The notes beneath the pieces are model-generated. The model saw nothing but the letters and a program-made list of their open reading frames with translations. It made no database searches and was not told where the DNA came from. 64,000 nucleotides of DNA from Curtobacterium sp. ZW137 (lineage in GTDB: Bacteria > Actinomycetota > Actinomycetes > Actinomycetales > Microbacteriaceae). The stretch spans positions 852,039 through 916,038 of the forward strand of contig NZ_RJKS01000002.1 of NCBI RefSeq assembly GCF_003762905.1. The letters run 5' to 3'. The position numbers and the translations under genes were made by a program. This document shows positions 33,590-41,221 of this stretch, in pieces. The stretch's first letter is position 1; every line of letters starts with the position of its first letter.

Positions 33590-34500
33590 GCTGCTGCTCC
33601 TGCCTGCTGCCGTTCGGGGGTGCCGGTCGTGTCGTGCTGGTCGCGCACCGCGACGCGATCGCGCCCGCGGCGTTCCTTCCGCGCCCCGACGATCCGGCAG
33701 ACCACCCAGATCGCGAAGGAGATCGTCGTCACGTACGGGCTGATCGGCAGGCCGCCGCCGAGCGCGAGGAGGATGCCACCGACGACCGACACCACGGCGA
33801 AGACCATCGACAGCACCGGGACGAGCACGGGGTGCACCGTCAGGCGGAGTGCTGCGGCGGCCGGGGTGACGAGCAGCGACAGCACCAGCAGGGCACCGAC
33901 GATCTGCACGGAGACGGCGGTCGCGAGCCCGAGCACGAGCATGAAGACGAGCGCGAGGGTCCGCACCGGGACCCCGGCCGCCGCGGCCACGTCCGGGTCC
34001 ACCGACGCGAACATCAGCGGACGCCAGATCACGATGAGCGTGACCACGACGATCGCGCTGATCACGATGAGGAACGCCAGCTGCGGGTTGTCCACGGAGA
34101 CGATCTGCCCCGTGAGCAGCCCGAACTTGTTCGCCGCGCGGCCCTTGTAGAGCGCGAGGCAGAGGATCCCGAGGCCGAGTCCGAACGGCATCAGCACGGC
34201 GATGATCGAGTTGCGGTCCCGCGCGCGGGAACCGAGCAGGCCGATGAGGAGCGCGGCGATCACCGACCCGACGAGCGAACCCGTGACGACGTTCACCCCG
34301 AGGAGCAGGGAGGCACTCGCGCCGGCGAAGGACAGCTCACTGATGCCGTGCACCGCGAACGGCATGTTCCGCGCCACGACGAACGGGCCGATCAGCCCGC
34401 CGACGATGCCGAGCACCGCGCCCGCGAAGATCGAGTTCTGCACGAGCGCGACGAGCTCGCCGTAGTCCTGGAACGAGAAGATCGTCGACCAGACGTCCAT
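33586..34500 (-). CDS. znuB: zinc ABC transporter permease
   Basis: 304 residues, about eight helices, ABC-3 family. NMPFAVHGISELSFAGASAS is the family hallmark, and GLLTGQIVSVD and VQIVGALLVLSLLVTPAAAA follow. It forms the membrane channel for Zn2+ (Mn2+ permeases are close relatives). The start shares a base with the znuC stop (TGATG), and its own stop overlaps zur (ATGA). Zinc specificity is inferred from the Zur gene and box. Confidence 0.9.
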   Translation of the reverse strand: MDVWSTIFSFQDYGELVALVQNSIFAGAVLGIVGGLIGPFVVARNMPFAVHGISELSFAGASASLLLGVNVVTGSLVGSVIAALLIGLLGSRARDRNSIIAVLMPFGLGLGILCLALYKGRAANKFGLLTGQIVSVDNPQLAFLIVISAIVVVTLIVIWRPLMFASVDPDVAAAAGVPVRTLALVFMLVLGLATAVSVQIVGALLVLSLLVTPAAAALRLTVHPVLVPVLSMVFAVVSVVGGILLALGGGLPISPYVTTISFAIWVVCRIVGARKERRGRDRVAVRDQHDTTGTPERQQAGAAA

Positions 34501-35408
34501 CAGATCCGCCCTTCGTCCGTGGTGGGCAGGTGCGGGTCGACCTCGCCGGGGTGGTGGTGCTCACCGGTGTGGTCGTGCGTCTCGTTCGCGCCGACGATCA
34601 CGATCCGCCCCATCGTCCGGACGACGTCGACGGGCGTGCCGTACAGGTCGGAGAGGACGTCGGCACGGAGCACCTCGTCCGGGGAACCGATCCGGAACCG
34701 GCCGCCCGCGATGTAGAGGACCCGGTCGACGACGTCGAGGATCGGGTTCACGTCGTGGGTGACGAACAGCACCGCGGCGTTCTGCTGCCGGCGCTGGCGG
34801 TCGATGAGCTCGGTGACGCCCCGCTGGTGGCGGAGATCGAGCGAGATGAGCGGCTCGTCGCAGAGGAGCAGGGACGGGTCCGCGGCGATGGCCTGCCCGA
34901 CGCGGGTGCGCTGCTGCTCGCCGCCGGAGAGCTCGGCGACGGGGGCGTTCGCGAACGCGGTGGCGCCGACCTCGTCGATGATGCGGTCGATGCGCTCCCG
35001 CTCGGCCTTCCGCTCCGGCCGGATGCCCCAGCGCGAGCCGGTGACACCCTGCGCGATCATGTCGCGGGCGCGGAGCGGCGTGCCGGACTCCATCAGGCGC
35101 TGCTGCGGGATGTAGCCGATCTTCCGGTGGCCGCGGCGGATGGGCTGGCCGAGGAACGACATCGTCCCGCTGGTCAGGCGCTGCTGCCCGAGCACCGTCT
35201 TCAACAGGCTGGTCTTGCCCGCACCGTTCGGCCCGAGCACCGCGAGGAACTCCCCCGGCCGGACGTCGAGGTCGAGGCCGTCCCAGAGCTTCCGCTCGCC
35301 GTACGACAGGCCGGCGTCCCGGAGTGCGAGCACGGCGGAACCGCCACTGCTCGGAGCAGTGGCGGTTCGCGTCGGTTGCTGTCGCGTCTGGTCTCGGGTG
35401 GTGGTCAC
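34500..35408 (-). CDS. znuC: zinc ABC transporter ATP-binding protein with His-rich C-terminus
   Basis: 302 residues. Walker A is LGPNGAGKTSLLKTV, signature ELSGGEQQRTRVGQAI, Walker B SLLLCDEPLISLD, and the switch His is in VTHDVNP. The C-terminal tail (ETHDHTGEHHHPGEVDPH) is rich in His and Asp and could hold zinc or sense it, as in other ZnuC proteins. The GTG at 35408 overlaps the znuA stop as GTGA; an earlier in-frame start would run into znuA. The leading Thr/Gln-rich 30 residues are not part of the ABC fold. Confidence 0.9.
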   Translation of the reverse strand: MTTTRDQTRQQPTRTATAPSSGGSAVLALRDAGLSYGERKLWDGLDLDVRPGEFLAVLGPNGAGKTSLLKTVLGQQRLTSGTMSFLGQPIRRGHRKIGYIPQQRLMESGTPLRARDMIAQGVTGSRWGIRPERKAERERIDRIIDEVGATAFANAPVAELSGGEQQRTRVGQAIAADPSLLLCDEPLISLDLRHQRGVTELIDRQRRQQNAAVLFVTHDVNPILDVVDRVLYIAGGRFRIGSPDEVLRADVLSDLYGTPVDVVRTMGRIVIVGANETHDHTGEHHHPGEVDPHLPTTDEGRI

Positions 35409-36316
35409 TTCGCCAGTGCCGCCTTCACCGCGTCGATGTTCGCCTGCTGCCACGAGACGTAATTCTTCCCCTTCGGGAGGGTCTCGGTGACACCGACCAC
35501 GGGGACGTCGTTGTCCTCGGCGGCCTTCTTGACCTGTTCGGTCTCCGGACTCGAGGTCTGGTCGTTGTACGCCAGGAGCTTCGCGGTGCCGCTCGTGAAC
35601 AGCTTGAGCGTGTCGTTGAGGGCCGCTGGCGGGACGTCGTCGCCTTCTTCGATCGCCTCGGAGAAGTCCTCGGGGGTGACGTTGTCGAGGCCCATCGCGT
35701 CGAACAGGTACCCGGGCACCGGCTCGGTGTACGCCACCTTCTCGCCGTCGTGCTGCTGCTTCAGGGCTGCGGTCTGGGACTCGAGGTCCTCGAGCTTCGT
35801 GGTGAGCGCGTCGGCGTTCTTCGCGAAGGTGGCCTCGTCCGCGCTGTCGAGTGCGCCGAGGCGCTTCGACACGTCGGCGACGAGCTTCACCATCGTCGGG
35901 TAGCTGTAGAAGACGTGCTCGTTGAACTCGGCGTCGCCGCCCTTGTCCAGGCCGGAGAGCTTCACCACGTTGATGGTGTCGGCCTTCGTCGACGACGAGT
36001 CCGCGAGGGTCGTCATGAAGTCGTCGTAGCCGCCGCCGTTCTCGATGAGCAGGTCGGCCTTCGACACCGCGAGCTGCGTCGTCGCGCTGGACTCGAACGA
36101 GTGCGGGTCCTGCGAGGGGTCGTCCAGGATGCTCGTGACGTCGACGTGGTCGCCGCCGATCGTCTCGACGAGGGATCCGTAGACGTTCGTCGAGGCCACG
36201 ACCTTGATCGTGCCGTCGCTGTCGTCGTTCGTCGAGGCCGAGGAGGTCGCGCAGCCGGACAGGGCGAGCGCGGCGGCACCCGCGATGAGCGGGAGGGCGA
36301 GGAGGCGGTTGTGCAT
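35405..36316 (-). CDS. znuA: zinc-binding lipoprotein of the ABC transporter
   Basis: 303 residues. LLALPLIAGAAALALSGCAT is the lipoprotein signal with a lipidated Cys. The cluster A-I fold shows metal ligands in DPHSFESS, NEHVFYSYPTMVK and AYNDQTSSPE, with an acidic/His pattern for zinc. The ATG at 36316 is seven bases from TACGGT and is preferred over the GTG at 36322. It is first in the operon, just downstream of the Zur box, so its transcription should rise when zinc is scarce. Confidence 0.9.
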   Translation of the reverse strand: MHNRLLALPLIAGAAALALSGCATSSASTNDDSDGTIKVVASTNVYGSLVETIGGDHVDVTSILDDPSQDPHSFESSATTQLAVSKADLLIENGGGYDDFMTTLADSSSTKADTINVVKLSGLDKGGDAEFNEHVFYSYPTMVKLVADVSKRLGALDSADEATFAKNADALTTKLEDLESQTAALKQQHDGEKVAYTEPVPGYLFDAMGLDNVTPEDFSEAIEEGDDVPPAALNDTLKLFTSGTAKLLAYNDQTSSPETEQVKKAAEDNDVPVVGVTETLPKGKNYVSWQQANIDAVKAALAK

Positions 36317-36337
36317 GGTCACAACCGTAGGGCTAGA

Positions 36338-36352
36338 TGATAACGATTGTCA
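36338..36352. promoter_or_regulatory. Zur box
   Basis: TGATAACGATTGTCA is a 15-bp palindromic match to the actinobacterial/enterobacterial Zur-Fur type box. It lies 9 bases upstream of the TACGGT -10 (36329-36324) of znuA, where Zur binding would block polymerase. Confidence 0.82.
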
Positions 36353-36378
36353 AAACCAGTCTCACGGCTGGTCTGGGA

Positions 36379-36424
36379 ACGGACGGGAGGCACGGTGCCA
36401 GCTGGCACCGTGCCTCCCGTCCGT
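36379..36424. repeat. 46-bp perfect palindrome of the GGACGGGAGGC family
   Basis: Every base from 36379 to 36401 pairs with 36402-36424; the centre is GCCAGCTGGC. It ends 12 bases from the stop of the minus-strand PTS IIC gene and separates it from the zinc operon promoter. A nearly identical element lies at 21941-21988, also 12 bases after a stop. Confidence 0.85.
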
Positions 36425-36436
36425 CGCGAAGTCGCG

Positions 36437-37705
36437 TCAGTCCTTGGTGGCCGCTTCGATCGTGTTCTCCGCGATCGAGTCCTCCTCGCGACCAGGCGTC
36501 CGGAGGTTCCACTTCCGGATGACCCAGCCGAACAGGAAGTAGTAGATCGCCGCGTACCCGAGGCCGATCGGGATGAGCCAGATCGCCCCGTCGGCCTTGC
36601 CGAAGTTCAGCACGAAGTCGATCGCACCCGCCGAGAAGGAGAACCCGTCGTGGATGCCCAACGCGTTCACGAGGGCGAGCGAGGTCCCGGTGAGCACCGC
36701 GTGGATGATGTAGAGCGGGAACGCAACGAACATGAACGAGTACTCGAGCGGCTCGGTGATGCCCGTCACGAACGAGGTCAGTGCGGCGGAGAGCATGATG
36801 CCACCGACGAGCTTGCGGTTCTGCGGCTTGGCGTTGCGCCAGATCGCGAGCGCACCGGCGGGCAGCGCGAACATCATGATCGGGAAGAAGCCGGTCTGGA
36901 AGATGCCGGCGGTCGGGTCACCCGCGAGGAAGCGCGGGATGTCGCCGTGGACGATGTCACCGGCCGCGTTCGTGAAGCTGCCGAGCTGGAACCACGGGAA
37001 GAAGTTGAGCAGCTGGTGCAGACCGATCGGGATGAGCATGCGGTTCGCGAACCCGAAGATCCCGCCACCGATGACGGCGTTGTCCGCGACGGCCTGGCCT
37101 GCCGCGGTCAGCGCGATGTCGAAGTAGCGGTACACGAACGACATGAGCACGGCGATGACGAGCCCGGCAGCGGCAGTCAGGATCGGGACGAGACGTCGGC
37201 CCGAGAAGAACCCGAGGAAGTCGGGCATCTTCGTACGGTGGAAGCGCTGCCACAGGTTCGCCGCGACGAGACCCATCACGATGCCGCCGAGGACGCCGAA
37301 GTTGATCGTCGCCTGGTCTCCGTTGGCGTCCTTCACCCCGGCGAGGACGATCGGGGACATGACCGCGAACACCTCGTACATGACCATGTAGCCGACGACC
37401 GCGGCGAGGGCCGTCGTGCCGTCGGACTTCTTGGCCCACCCGATCGCGATGCCGACGGCGAAGAGCAGCGGCAACCAGGTGAAGATGGCCTGACCGGCAG
37501 CGGAGATGACGCCCGCACCGGTCTCGAACCCGGGGATGGCGCCGAGCAGGTCGGGCTGGCCGATGCGGTTCAGGATGCCCGCGGCCGGCATGACCGCGAT
37601 CGGCAGCAGCAGGCTCCGACCGAGCCGCTGGGCGTTCGCGAAGAGCCGGCTCTGCTTCTTCGGCGTCTTCTTCTCCGGCACATCCGTGGCAGCAGTCGTG
37701 CTCAT
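36437..37705 (-). CDS. nagE: PTS system IIC component, glucose/N-acetylglucosamine family
   Basis: 422 residues. RSLLLPIAVMPAAGILNRIG at the start, IPIGLHQLLNFFPWFQLG, and GITEPLEYSFMFVAFPLY with the sugar-contacting Glu, are typical of the GlcNAc/glucose IIC family. No IIB or IIA is fused; those are separate genes divergently transcribed at 37883. The set resembles the split GlcNAc PTS of Streptomyces. AGAGGAA precedes the ATG at 37705. GlcNAc rather than glucose is inferred partly from the DasR-like regulator next door. Confidence 0.88.
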   Translation of the reverse strand: MSTTAATDVPEKKTPKKQSRLFANAQRLGRSLLLPIAVMPAAGILNRIGQPDLLGAIPGFETGAGVISAAGQAIFTWLPLLFAVGIAIGWAKKSDGTTALAAVVGYMVMYEVFAVMSPIVLAGVKDANGDQATINFGVLGGIVMGLVAANLWQRFHRTKMPDFLGFFSGRRLVPILTAAAGLVIAVLMSFVYRYFDIALTAAGQAVADNAVIGGGIFGFANRMLIPIGLHQLLNFFPWFQLGSFTNAAGDIVHGDIPRFLAGDPTAGIFQTGFFPIMMFALPAGALAIWRNAKPQNRKLVGGIMLSAALTSFVTGITEPLEYSFMFVAFPLYIIHAVLTGTSLALVNALGIHDGFSFSAGAIDFVLNFGKADGAIWLIPIGLGYAAIYYFLFGWVIRKWNLRTPGREEDSIAENTIEAATKD

Positions 37706-37803
37706 CGGAGTTCCTCTCGTCATTGGGTGGAGCTGTCGGGGTGAGTTGAGTCACGCAGCCGGCGCAGGTAACCTCAGCGGTGTCGCCAGGTCCGGTCCTG
37801 TCC

Positions 37804-37816
37804 GGTCATGACCAGT
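37804..37816. promoter_or_regulatory. GntR (DasR/NagR-like) operator in the PTS divergent promoter
   Basis: GGTCATGACCAGT matches GGACATGACCAGT at 39572-39584 in 12 of 13 bases. The inner GGTCATGACC is a perfect palindrome. The half ACTGGTC matches the known DasR site consensus. TACGTA follows immediately and may be part of a -10. Confidence 0.6.
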
Positions 37817-37882
37817 ACGTAGTGTCGATGACCCGGCACGGCATGTCAACCTGGACGCGCACCCGCAACGAGGAGGAAACAG

Positions 37883-38119
37883 ATGGCCGACATCAAGGCT
37901 GCCGACATCATCGCCGCGCTCGGCGGCGCCGAGAACATCGAAGAGGTCGAGGGCTGCATCACGCGGCTCCGCGTCGAGGTGGAGGACGGTGACCTCGTCG
38001 ACAAGGACGCGCTCAAGTCGGCCGGCGCCCAGGCGGTCGTCGGTGGCGGCACCGGCTGGCAGGTCATCGTCGGCCCGATCGCGGACAACCTCGCGCAGGA
38101 CATCCAGGACGAACTGTGA
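37883..38119 (+). CDS. ptsB: PTS system IIB component, glucose family
   Basis: 78 residues. GAENIEEVEGCITRLRVEVE carries the phosphorylated Cys in the C-I-T-R-L-R motif, and VVGGGTGWQVIVGP is the second family segment. It takes phosphate from the IIA protein and passes it to the incoming sugar at IIC. GAGGAGGA precedes the ATG at 37883. Its stop overlaps the IIA start as GTGA. Confidence 0.93.
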   Translation: MADIKAADIIAALGGAENIEEVEGCITRLRVEVEDGDLVDKDALKSAGAQAVVGGGTGWQVIVGPIADNLAQDIQDEL

Positions 38120-38568
38120 CGGCGGTCCTCACGCCGTTCGCGGGCCCGGTCGTCTCCCTCGCCGACGTGCCGGACCCGGTGTTCGCCGGGCAGCTCGTGG
38201 GCGCGGGCGTCGCAGTCGACCCCACCGCGTCGACGGAGTCGATCACCGCGGTGGCGCCGGTCGACGGCACCATCGTGAAGCTGCACCCGCACGCGTTCGC
38301 GCTGCAAGGCGCGGCGGGGACCGACGTCCTCGTGCACGTCGGGATCGACACCGTGAAGATGGCGGGCGAGGGCTTCGAGCTCCTCGCGGCCGAGGGTGAC
38401 ACCGTCGCCGCCGGGGACCCCGTCGTCCGGTTCACCCCGGCGACGATCCTCGCCGCCGGCTACTCCCCCGTGTGCCCGGTCGTCGTGCTCGGCTCCACGC
38501 CGGACTCGATCGCGCAGGACGCCGTCGGCACCACGGTGGCCGCCGGCGACACCCTCTTCGAGGTCTGA
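38116..38568 (+). CDS. crr: PTS system IIA component, glucose (Crr) family
   Basis: 150 residues, the standard Crr length. The active-site His is in DVLVHVGIDTVKMAGEGFEL, the first His cluster lies in KLHPHAFAL, and AGYSPVCPVVV follows. It receives phosphate from HPr. It is co-translated with IIB through a GTGA overlap and ends before a hexamer repeat and hairpin. Confidence 0.93.
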   Translation: MTAVLTPFAGPVVSLADVPDPVFAGQLVGAGVAVDPTASTESITAVAPVDGTIVKLHPHAFALQGAAGTDVLVHVGIDTVKMAGEGFELLAAEGDTVAAGDPVVRFTPATILAAGYSPVCPVVVLGSTPDSIAQDAVGTTVAAGDTLFEV

Positions 38569-38583
38569 GCGCGGTCGGCTGCC

Positions 38584-38684
38584 GGTCGCGGTCGCGGTCG
38601 CGGTCGCGGTCGCGGTCGCGGTCGATCGACGAAAGCGACACCCCGCTGCCGTTTGCGCAACGCATTCGGCCGCGGGGTGTCGCT
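38584..38684. repeat. GGTCGC hexamer array followed by a terminator hairpin
   Basis: 38584-38624 holds six perfect GGTCGC units plus a partial one. Ten bases on, AGCGACACCCCGC (38634-38646) pairs perfectly with 38672-38684, with a 25-base loop. The hairpin lies between the convergent crr and gntR genes and shares the AGCGACA arm with the idi terminator. Confidence 0.75.
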
Positions 38685-38791
38685 CGATGCGCACGCAGCC
38701 ACCGGAGGCGACAACGCCCGGCCGGAAGCGCGGCGCAGAGGTGTACCCGGTGTCGCTTCCGCCGACCGGACCCGCAGCGCCGGAGCAGCGC

Positions 38792-39526
38792 CTACGCGAC
38801 GGCCTTCGTCGCGGTGACCTCCATCTGCACGCGGTAGCGGTCGGACCGGTACCAGCTCCGCGTGTGCTCCACGGGGCGGTCGCCCGCGTAGGACACCCGG
38901 TCGAACTCCAGCACGGGAGCCCCTGTCTTCGTGCCGAGCAGGGTCGCGACGTCGTCGGCCGCGGGGTTCGCCGCGACGGTCTGCTGCGCGCGGTCGATCG
39001 GGGTGCCGTACTCCGACGCGATGATCGAGTACACCGACCCGGACAGGTCGTGCTCGAGGAGCCCGGGGAACGCGTCCGCGACGAGCCACGCATCGTCGAT
39101 GGACACCGGCGCGCCGTCGGCCATCCGGAGGCGCTTGACGTGGAAGGCCGTCACGTCCGGATCGAGCCGCAGCGCCGCGGCCGTGTCCGACGGTGGCACC
39201 CGCTCTTCACGGACGAGGACGACCGTCGTCGGGACGTGCCCCATGGCCCGCATCTCCTCGGTGAACGAGGCGAGGTGCAGCGTCGACTGCACGGGACGGT
39301 GCGCGACGAACGTGCCCTTGCCGCGGACCCGTTCGAGGTAGCCCTCGTTGACGAGCTGCCCCAGCGCTTCGCGCACGGTGATCCGGGAGACGCCGTACTC
39401 GGCGATGAGCTGCCGTTCGGACGGGATCGCGGAACCGGGAGCCAGGCGGACGGTGGCGAGCTCGAGGAGGATGCGGCGGAGCTGCTGGTGCTTGGGCTCG
39501 GCCCCCTCGGTGATGCGGGTCGTCAT
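38792..39526 (-). CDS. GntR/HutC family regulator (DasR/NagR-like)
   Basis: 244 residues. The winged-helix domain shows ELATVRLAPGSAIPSERQLI and SRITVREALGQLVNEGYLER. The UTRA effector domain includes RPVQSTLHLASFTEEMRAMG and GAPVLEFDRVSYAGDRPVEH. Relatives respond to GlcN-6-P or GlcNAc-6-P and control amino-sugar PTS genes. The ATG at 39526 has GAGGAA upstream. An ATG at 39578 would add 17 residues but lies inside the operator. Operators at 39572 and 37804 link it to the PTS. Confidence 0.87.
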   Translation of the reverse strand: MTTRITEGAEPKHQQLRRILLELATVRLAPGSAIPSERQLIAEYGVSRITVREALGQLVNEGYLERVRGKGTFVAHRPVQSTLHLASFTEEMRAMGHVPTTVVLVREERVPPSDTAAALRLDPDVTAFHVKRLRMADGAPVSIDDAWLVADAFPGLLEHDLSGSVYSIIASEYGTPIDRAQQTVAANPAADDVATLLGTKTGAPVLEFDRVSYAGDRPVEHTRSWYRSDRYRVQMEVTATKAVA

Positions 39527-39571
39527 CGGTTCCTCGTGCTCCGTCGCGTGGTTCGGCCGGTGGTCATGGGC

Positions 39572-39584
39572 GGACATGACCAGT
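39572..39584. promoter_or_regulatory. GntR operator at the regulator's own promoter
   Basis: GGACATGACCAGT lies immediately downstream of TAGTGT (39596-39591, minus-strand -10), right at the predicted transcription start. It matches the PTS operator at 37804-37816. Confidence 0.58.
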
Positions 39585-39682
39585 CCCTTCACACTAGCGA
39601 GTCGTCCTCGTGACGTCGATGTCTGTGACGCTTCATCCCTGCGGCCGATGTGCCCCGCGGAGCGCGCCGCTGAGATGGGTGC

Positions 39683-39847
39683 ATGACCTCGATCCGGCTC
39701 GCGACGATGGGTGTCGTCGTGCTCGTGGCCACCCTGCTGCTGACGTTCGCGACGGCCGACGTGTGCTGGGTGGCTGCGGTTCCGCTCCTGCTCAGTGTCC
39801 CCGTCGCCGGCGTCCTCGCCGCGATGGTCAGGGACCGACGACACTGA
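39683..39847 (+). CDS. small two-helix membrane protein (54 residues)
   Basis: Translates as MTSIRLATMGVVVLVATLLL, a first helix, then a short AxADVCW turn, then a second helix VAAVPLLLSVPVAGVLAAMV and RDRRH. No known family. There is no ribosome site; the start sits right after GATGGGTGC, so it may be leaderless. The hydrophobic pattern plus basic C-terminus argue for a real gene. Confidence 0.55.
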   Translation: MTSIRLATMGVVVLVATLLLTFATADVCWVAAVPLLLSVPVAGVLAAMVRDRRH

Positions 39848-39880
39848 CCGCCGCCACCGGATCGCCCGACGAGCCGTGCC

Positions 39881-40456
39881 TCAGGCGTTGGCGACGAGCC
39901 AGTCGTGCTGCTCGGTGGTGAGCGCACGGTCGGCCCAGACCTGACGCTCCACGCCGTCGGGCGTCGCCGCCGCGGTCGTGCCCTGCCAGACGAGCGCGAG
40001 GCCGACCCGCACGAGCACGGCGGCGGACGCCGGGTTGTTCGTGAGGACGCGGCCCGTGACCGGCACCGCCGGGGCGACGTCGTGCGCCGCGGTCACGGCA
40101 GCGCGTGCGACTTCCGTCGCGTAGCCGTTCCCCCATGCACTCGGCGCGAGACGGTACCCGAGGTTCCACACCCCGCCCGCGGTCATGTCGACGCCGCCGA
40201 CGCCGATGAGCTCCGGCGCACCGGCCACGCGGATCGCCCACGACCCGAGGCCGTGCCGGACCCGGCCGCCGATCTTCCGCTGCACGAGGTCCTGCGTCTC
40301 CGACCGGTTCGCGTGCCGACCGGTGGGCAGGTGCGTCCACGTGTGCGCGTCGGAGAAGACCGCGTGTGCGGCGTCGATGTCGGCGGGGGTGATGGGTGCG
40401 AGCACCAGGCGATCCGTTCGGATCTCCTGCGGAGGCATCAGGAGCTGGTGGACCAT
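39881..40456 (-). CDS. GNAT family N-acetyltransferase (RimJ/RimL type)
   Basis: 191 residues. PQEIRTDRLVLAPITPADID is the usual N-terminus of the ribosomal-protein-type GNATs, and YRLAPSAWGNGYATEVARAA carries the acetyl-CoA loop (here W-G-N-G-Y-A). LTNNPASAAVLVRVGL is the typical alpha-4 region. The substrate is unknown. The ATG at 40456 has CATGAT six bases upstream, suggesting a leaderless mRNA. It is divergent from the lipoprotein gene. Confidence 0.87.
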   Translation of the reverse strand: MVHQLLMPPQEIRTDRLVLAPITPADIDAAHAVFSDAHTWTHLPTGRHANRSETQDLVQRKIGGRVRHGLGSWAIRVAGAPELIGVGGVDMTAGGVWNLGYRLAPSAWGNGYATEVARAAVTAAHDVAPAVPVTGRVLTNNPASAAVLVRVGLALVWQGTTAAATPDGVERQVWADRALTTEQHDWLVANA

Positions 40457-40578
40457 GCACCGATCATGCCGCCGACCACCGACATCCGCGTGAACACCAC
40501 GCGACATCCCGGCGGATCCGTCCACGAACCTCCACGTCTCCCGACACCCGCGCACCGGTCTCCCGGCAGGATGGATCG

Positions 40579-41181
40579 GTGAAGACGACGCACCGCACCG
40601 CTCTGGCACTCATCACCGCGGCGTTCGCCGTCACCGTCGCGGGCTGCACCGGCGGGTCGTCGGCAGCGGACCCGACGAGCAGCCCCACCGTGACCCGGAC
40701 GGTCACCGCGAGCCCGACGACGACACCAGCACCGACGCAGACCCCGACGCCGGCCCCGACCAGCACCTGTGGTCCGGAGAGCGCCGCGGACGCCGCCGCC
40801 GCGGCGATCCGCGCACTGCCAGCTCCGGCGGGCATCGAGGGCGCGACCTGGGACGCGGCCCGGGCTGACCACTCCGGCTACGACGCGTGCGCCGCGCTGT
40901 CGTGGTCGGTCGTCTTCCCGGTGGACGCCACCGGCAGCTCCCCGTACGCGATCCTGCTCTTCCACGACGGCACGTACCTCGGCACGGCGACGAAGGAGCA
41001 GTACGCCTTCGAGCCGCAGATCACCCGGACCGACGCCGACACGATCGCCGTCACCTACCGCTACCCGAAGGCCAGCGACCCCCTGGCCGACCCGACGGGC
41101 ACCGCGCAGGCGACCTTCGCCTGGGACGAGGACACGCAGCGCGTGCAGATGACGGGTGCCGTCCCGCCTGCGCAGTCGTGA
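40579..41181 (+). CDS. LppP/LprE-type lipoprotein
   Basis: 200 residues. The signal ends in AVTVAGC with the lipidated Cys, followed by a Thr/Pro-rich linker (TTTPAPTQTPTPAPTSTCGP) and a compact domain. The stretch SPYAILLFHDGTYLGTATKE matches the LppP/LprE family, known from mycobacteria, whose role is unclear. The GTG at 40579 is the only start that keeps the signal peptide complete. Confidence 0.8.
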   Translation: MKTTHRTALALITAAFAVTVAGCTGGSSAADPTSSPTVTRTVTASPTTTPAPTQTPTPAPTSTCGPESAADAAAAAIRALPAPAGIEGATWDAARADHSGYDACAALSWSVVFPVDATGSSPYAILLFHDGTYLGTATKEQYAFEPQITRTDADTIAVTYRYPKASDPLADPTGTAQATFAWDEDTQRVQMTGAVPPAQS

Positions 41182-41200
41182 CACTTTCACCTCTGCTCTA

Positions 41201-41220
41201 TTTTCACTGTACAGTGAAAA
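41201..41220. promoter_or_regulatory. perfect 20-bp palindromic operator/promoter of the AbiE-like module
   Basis: TTTTCACTGTACAGTGAAAA is an exact palindrome. It contains TACAGT (41210-41215), and the ATG of the next gene follows 6 bases later, so operator, -10 and transcription start coincide. It is the most AT-rich spot in the area. Confidence 0.7.
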
Positions 41221-41221
41221 C

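Noticed and set aside
38584-38624. Hexamer array as a CRISPR array
   Set aside because: Units are 6 bases with no spacers, and no cas genes are in the window.
39526-39578. GntR regulator starting at ATG 39578
   Set aside because: That ATG lies within the likely operator and its AAGGGA would lie upstream of the predicted transcript; ATG 39526 with GAGGAA fits the family length.
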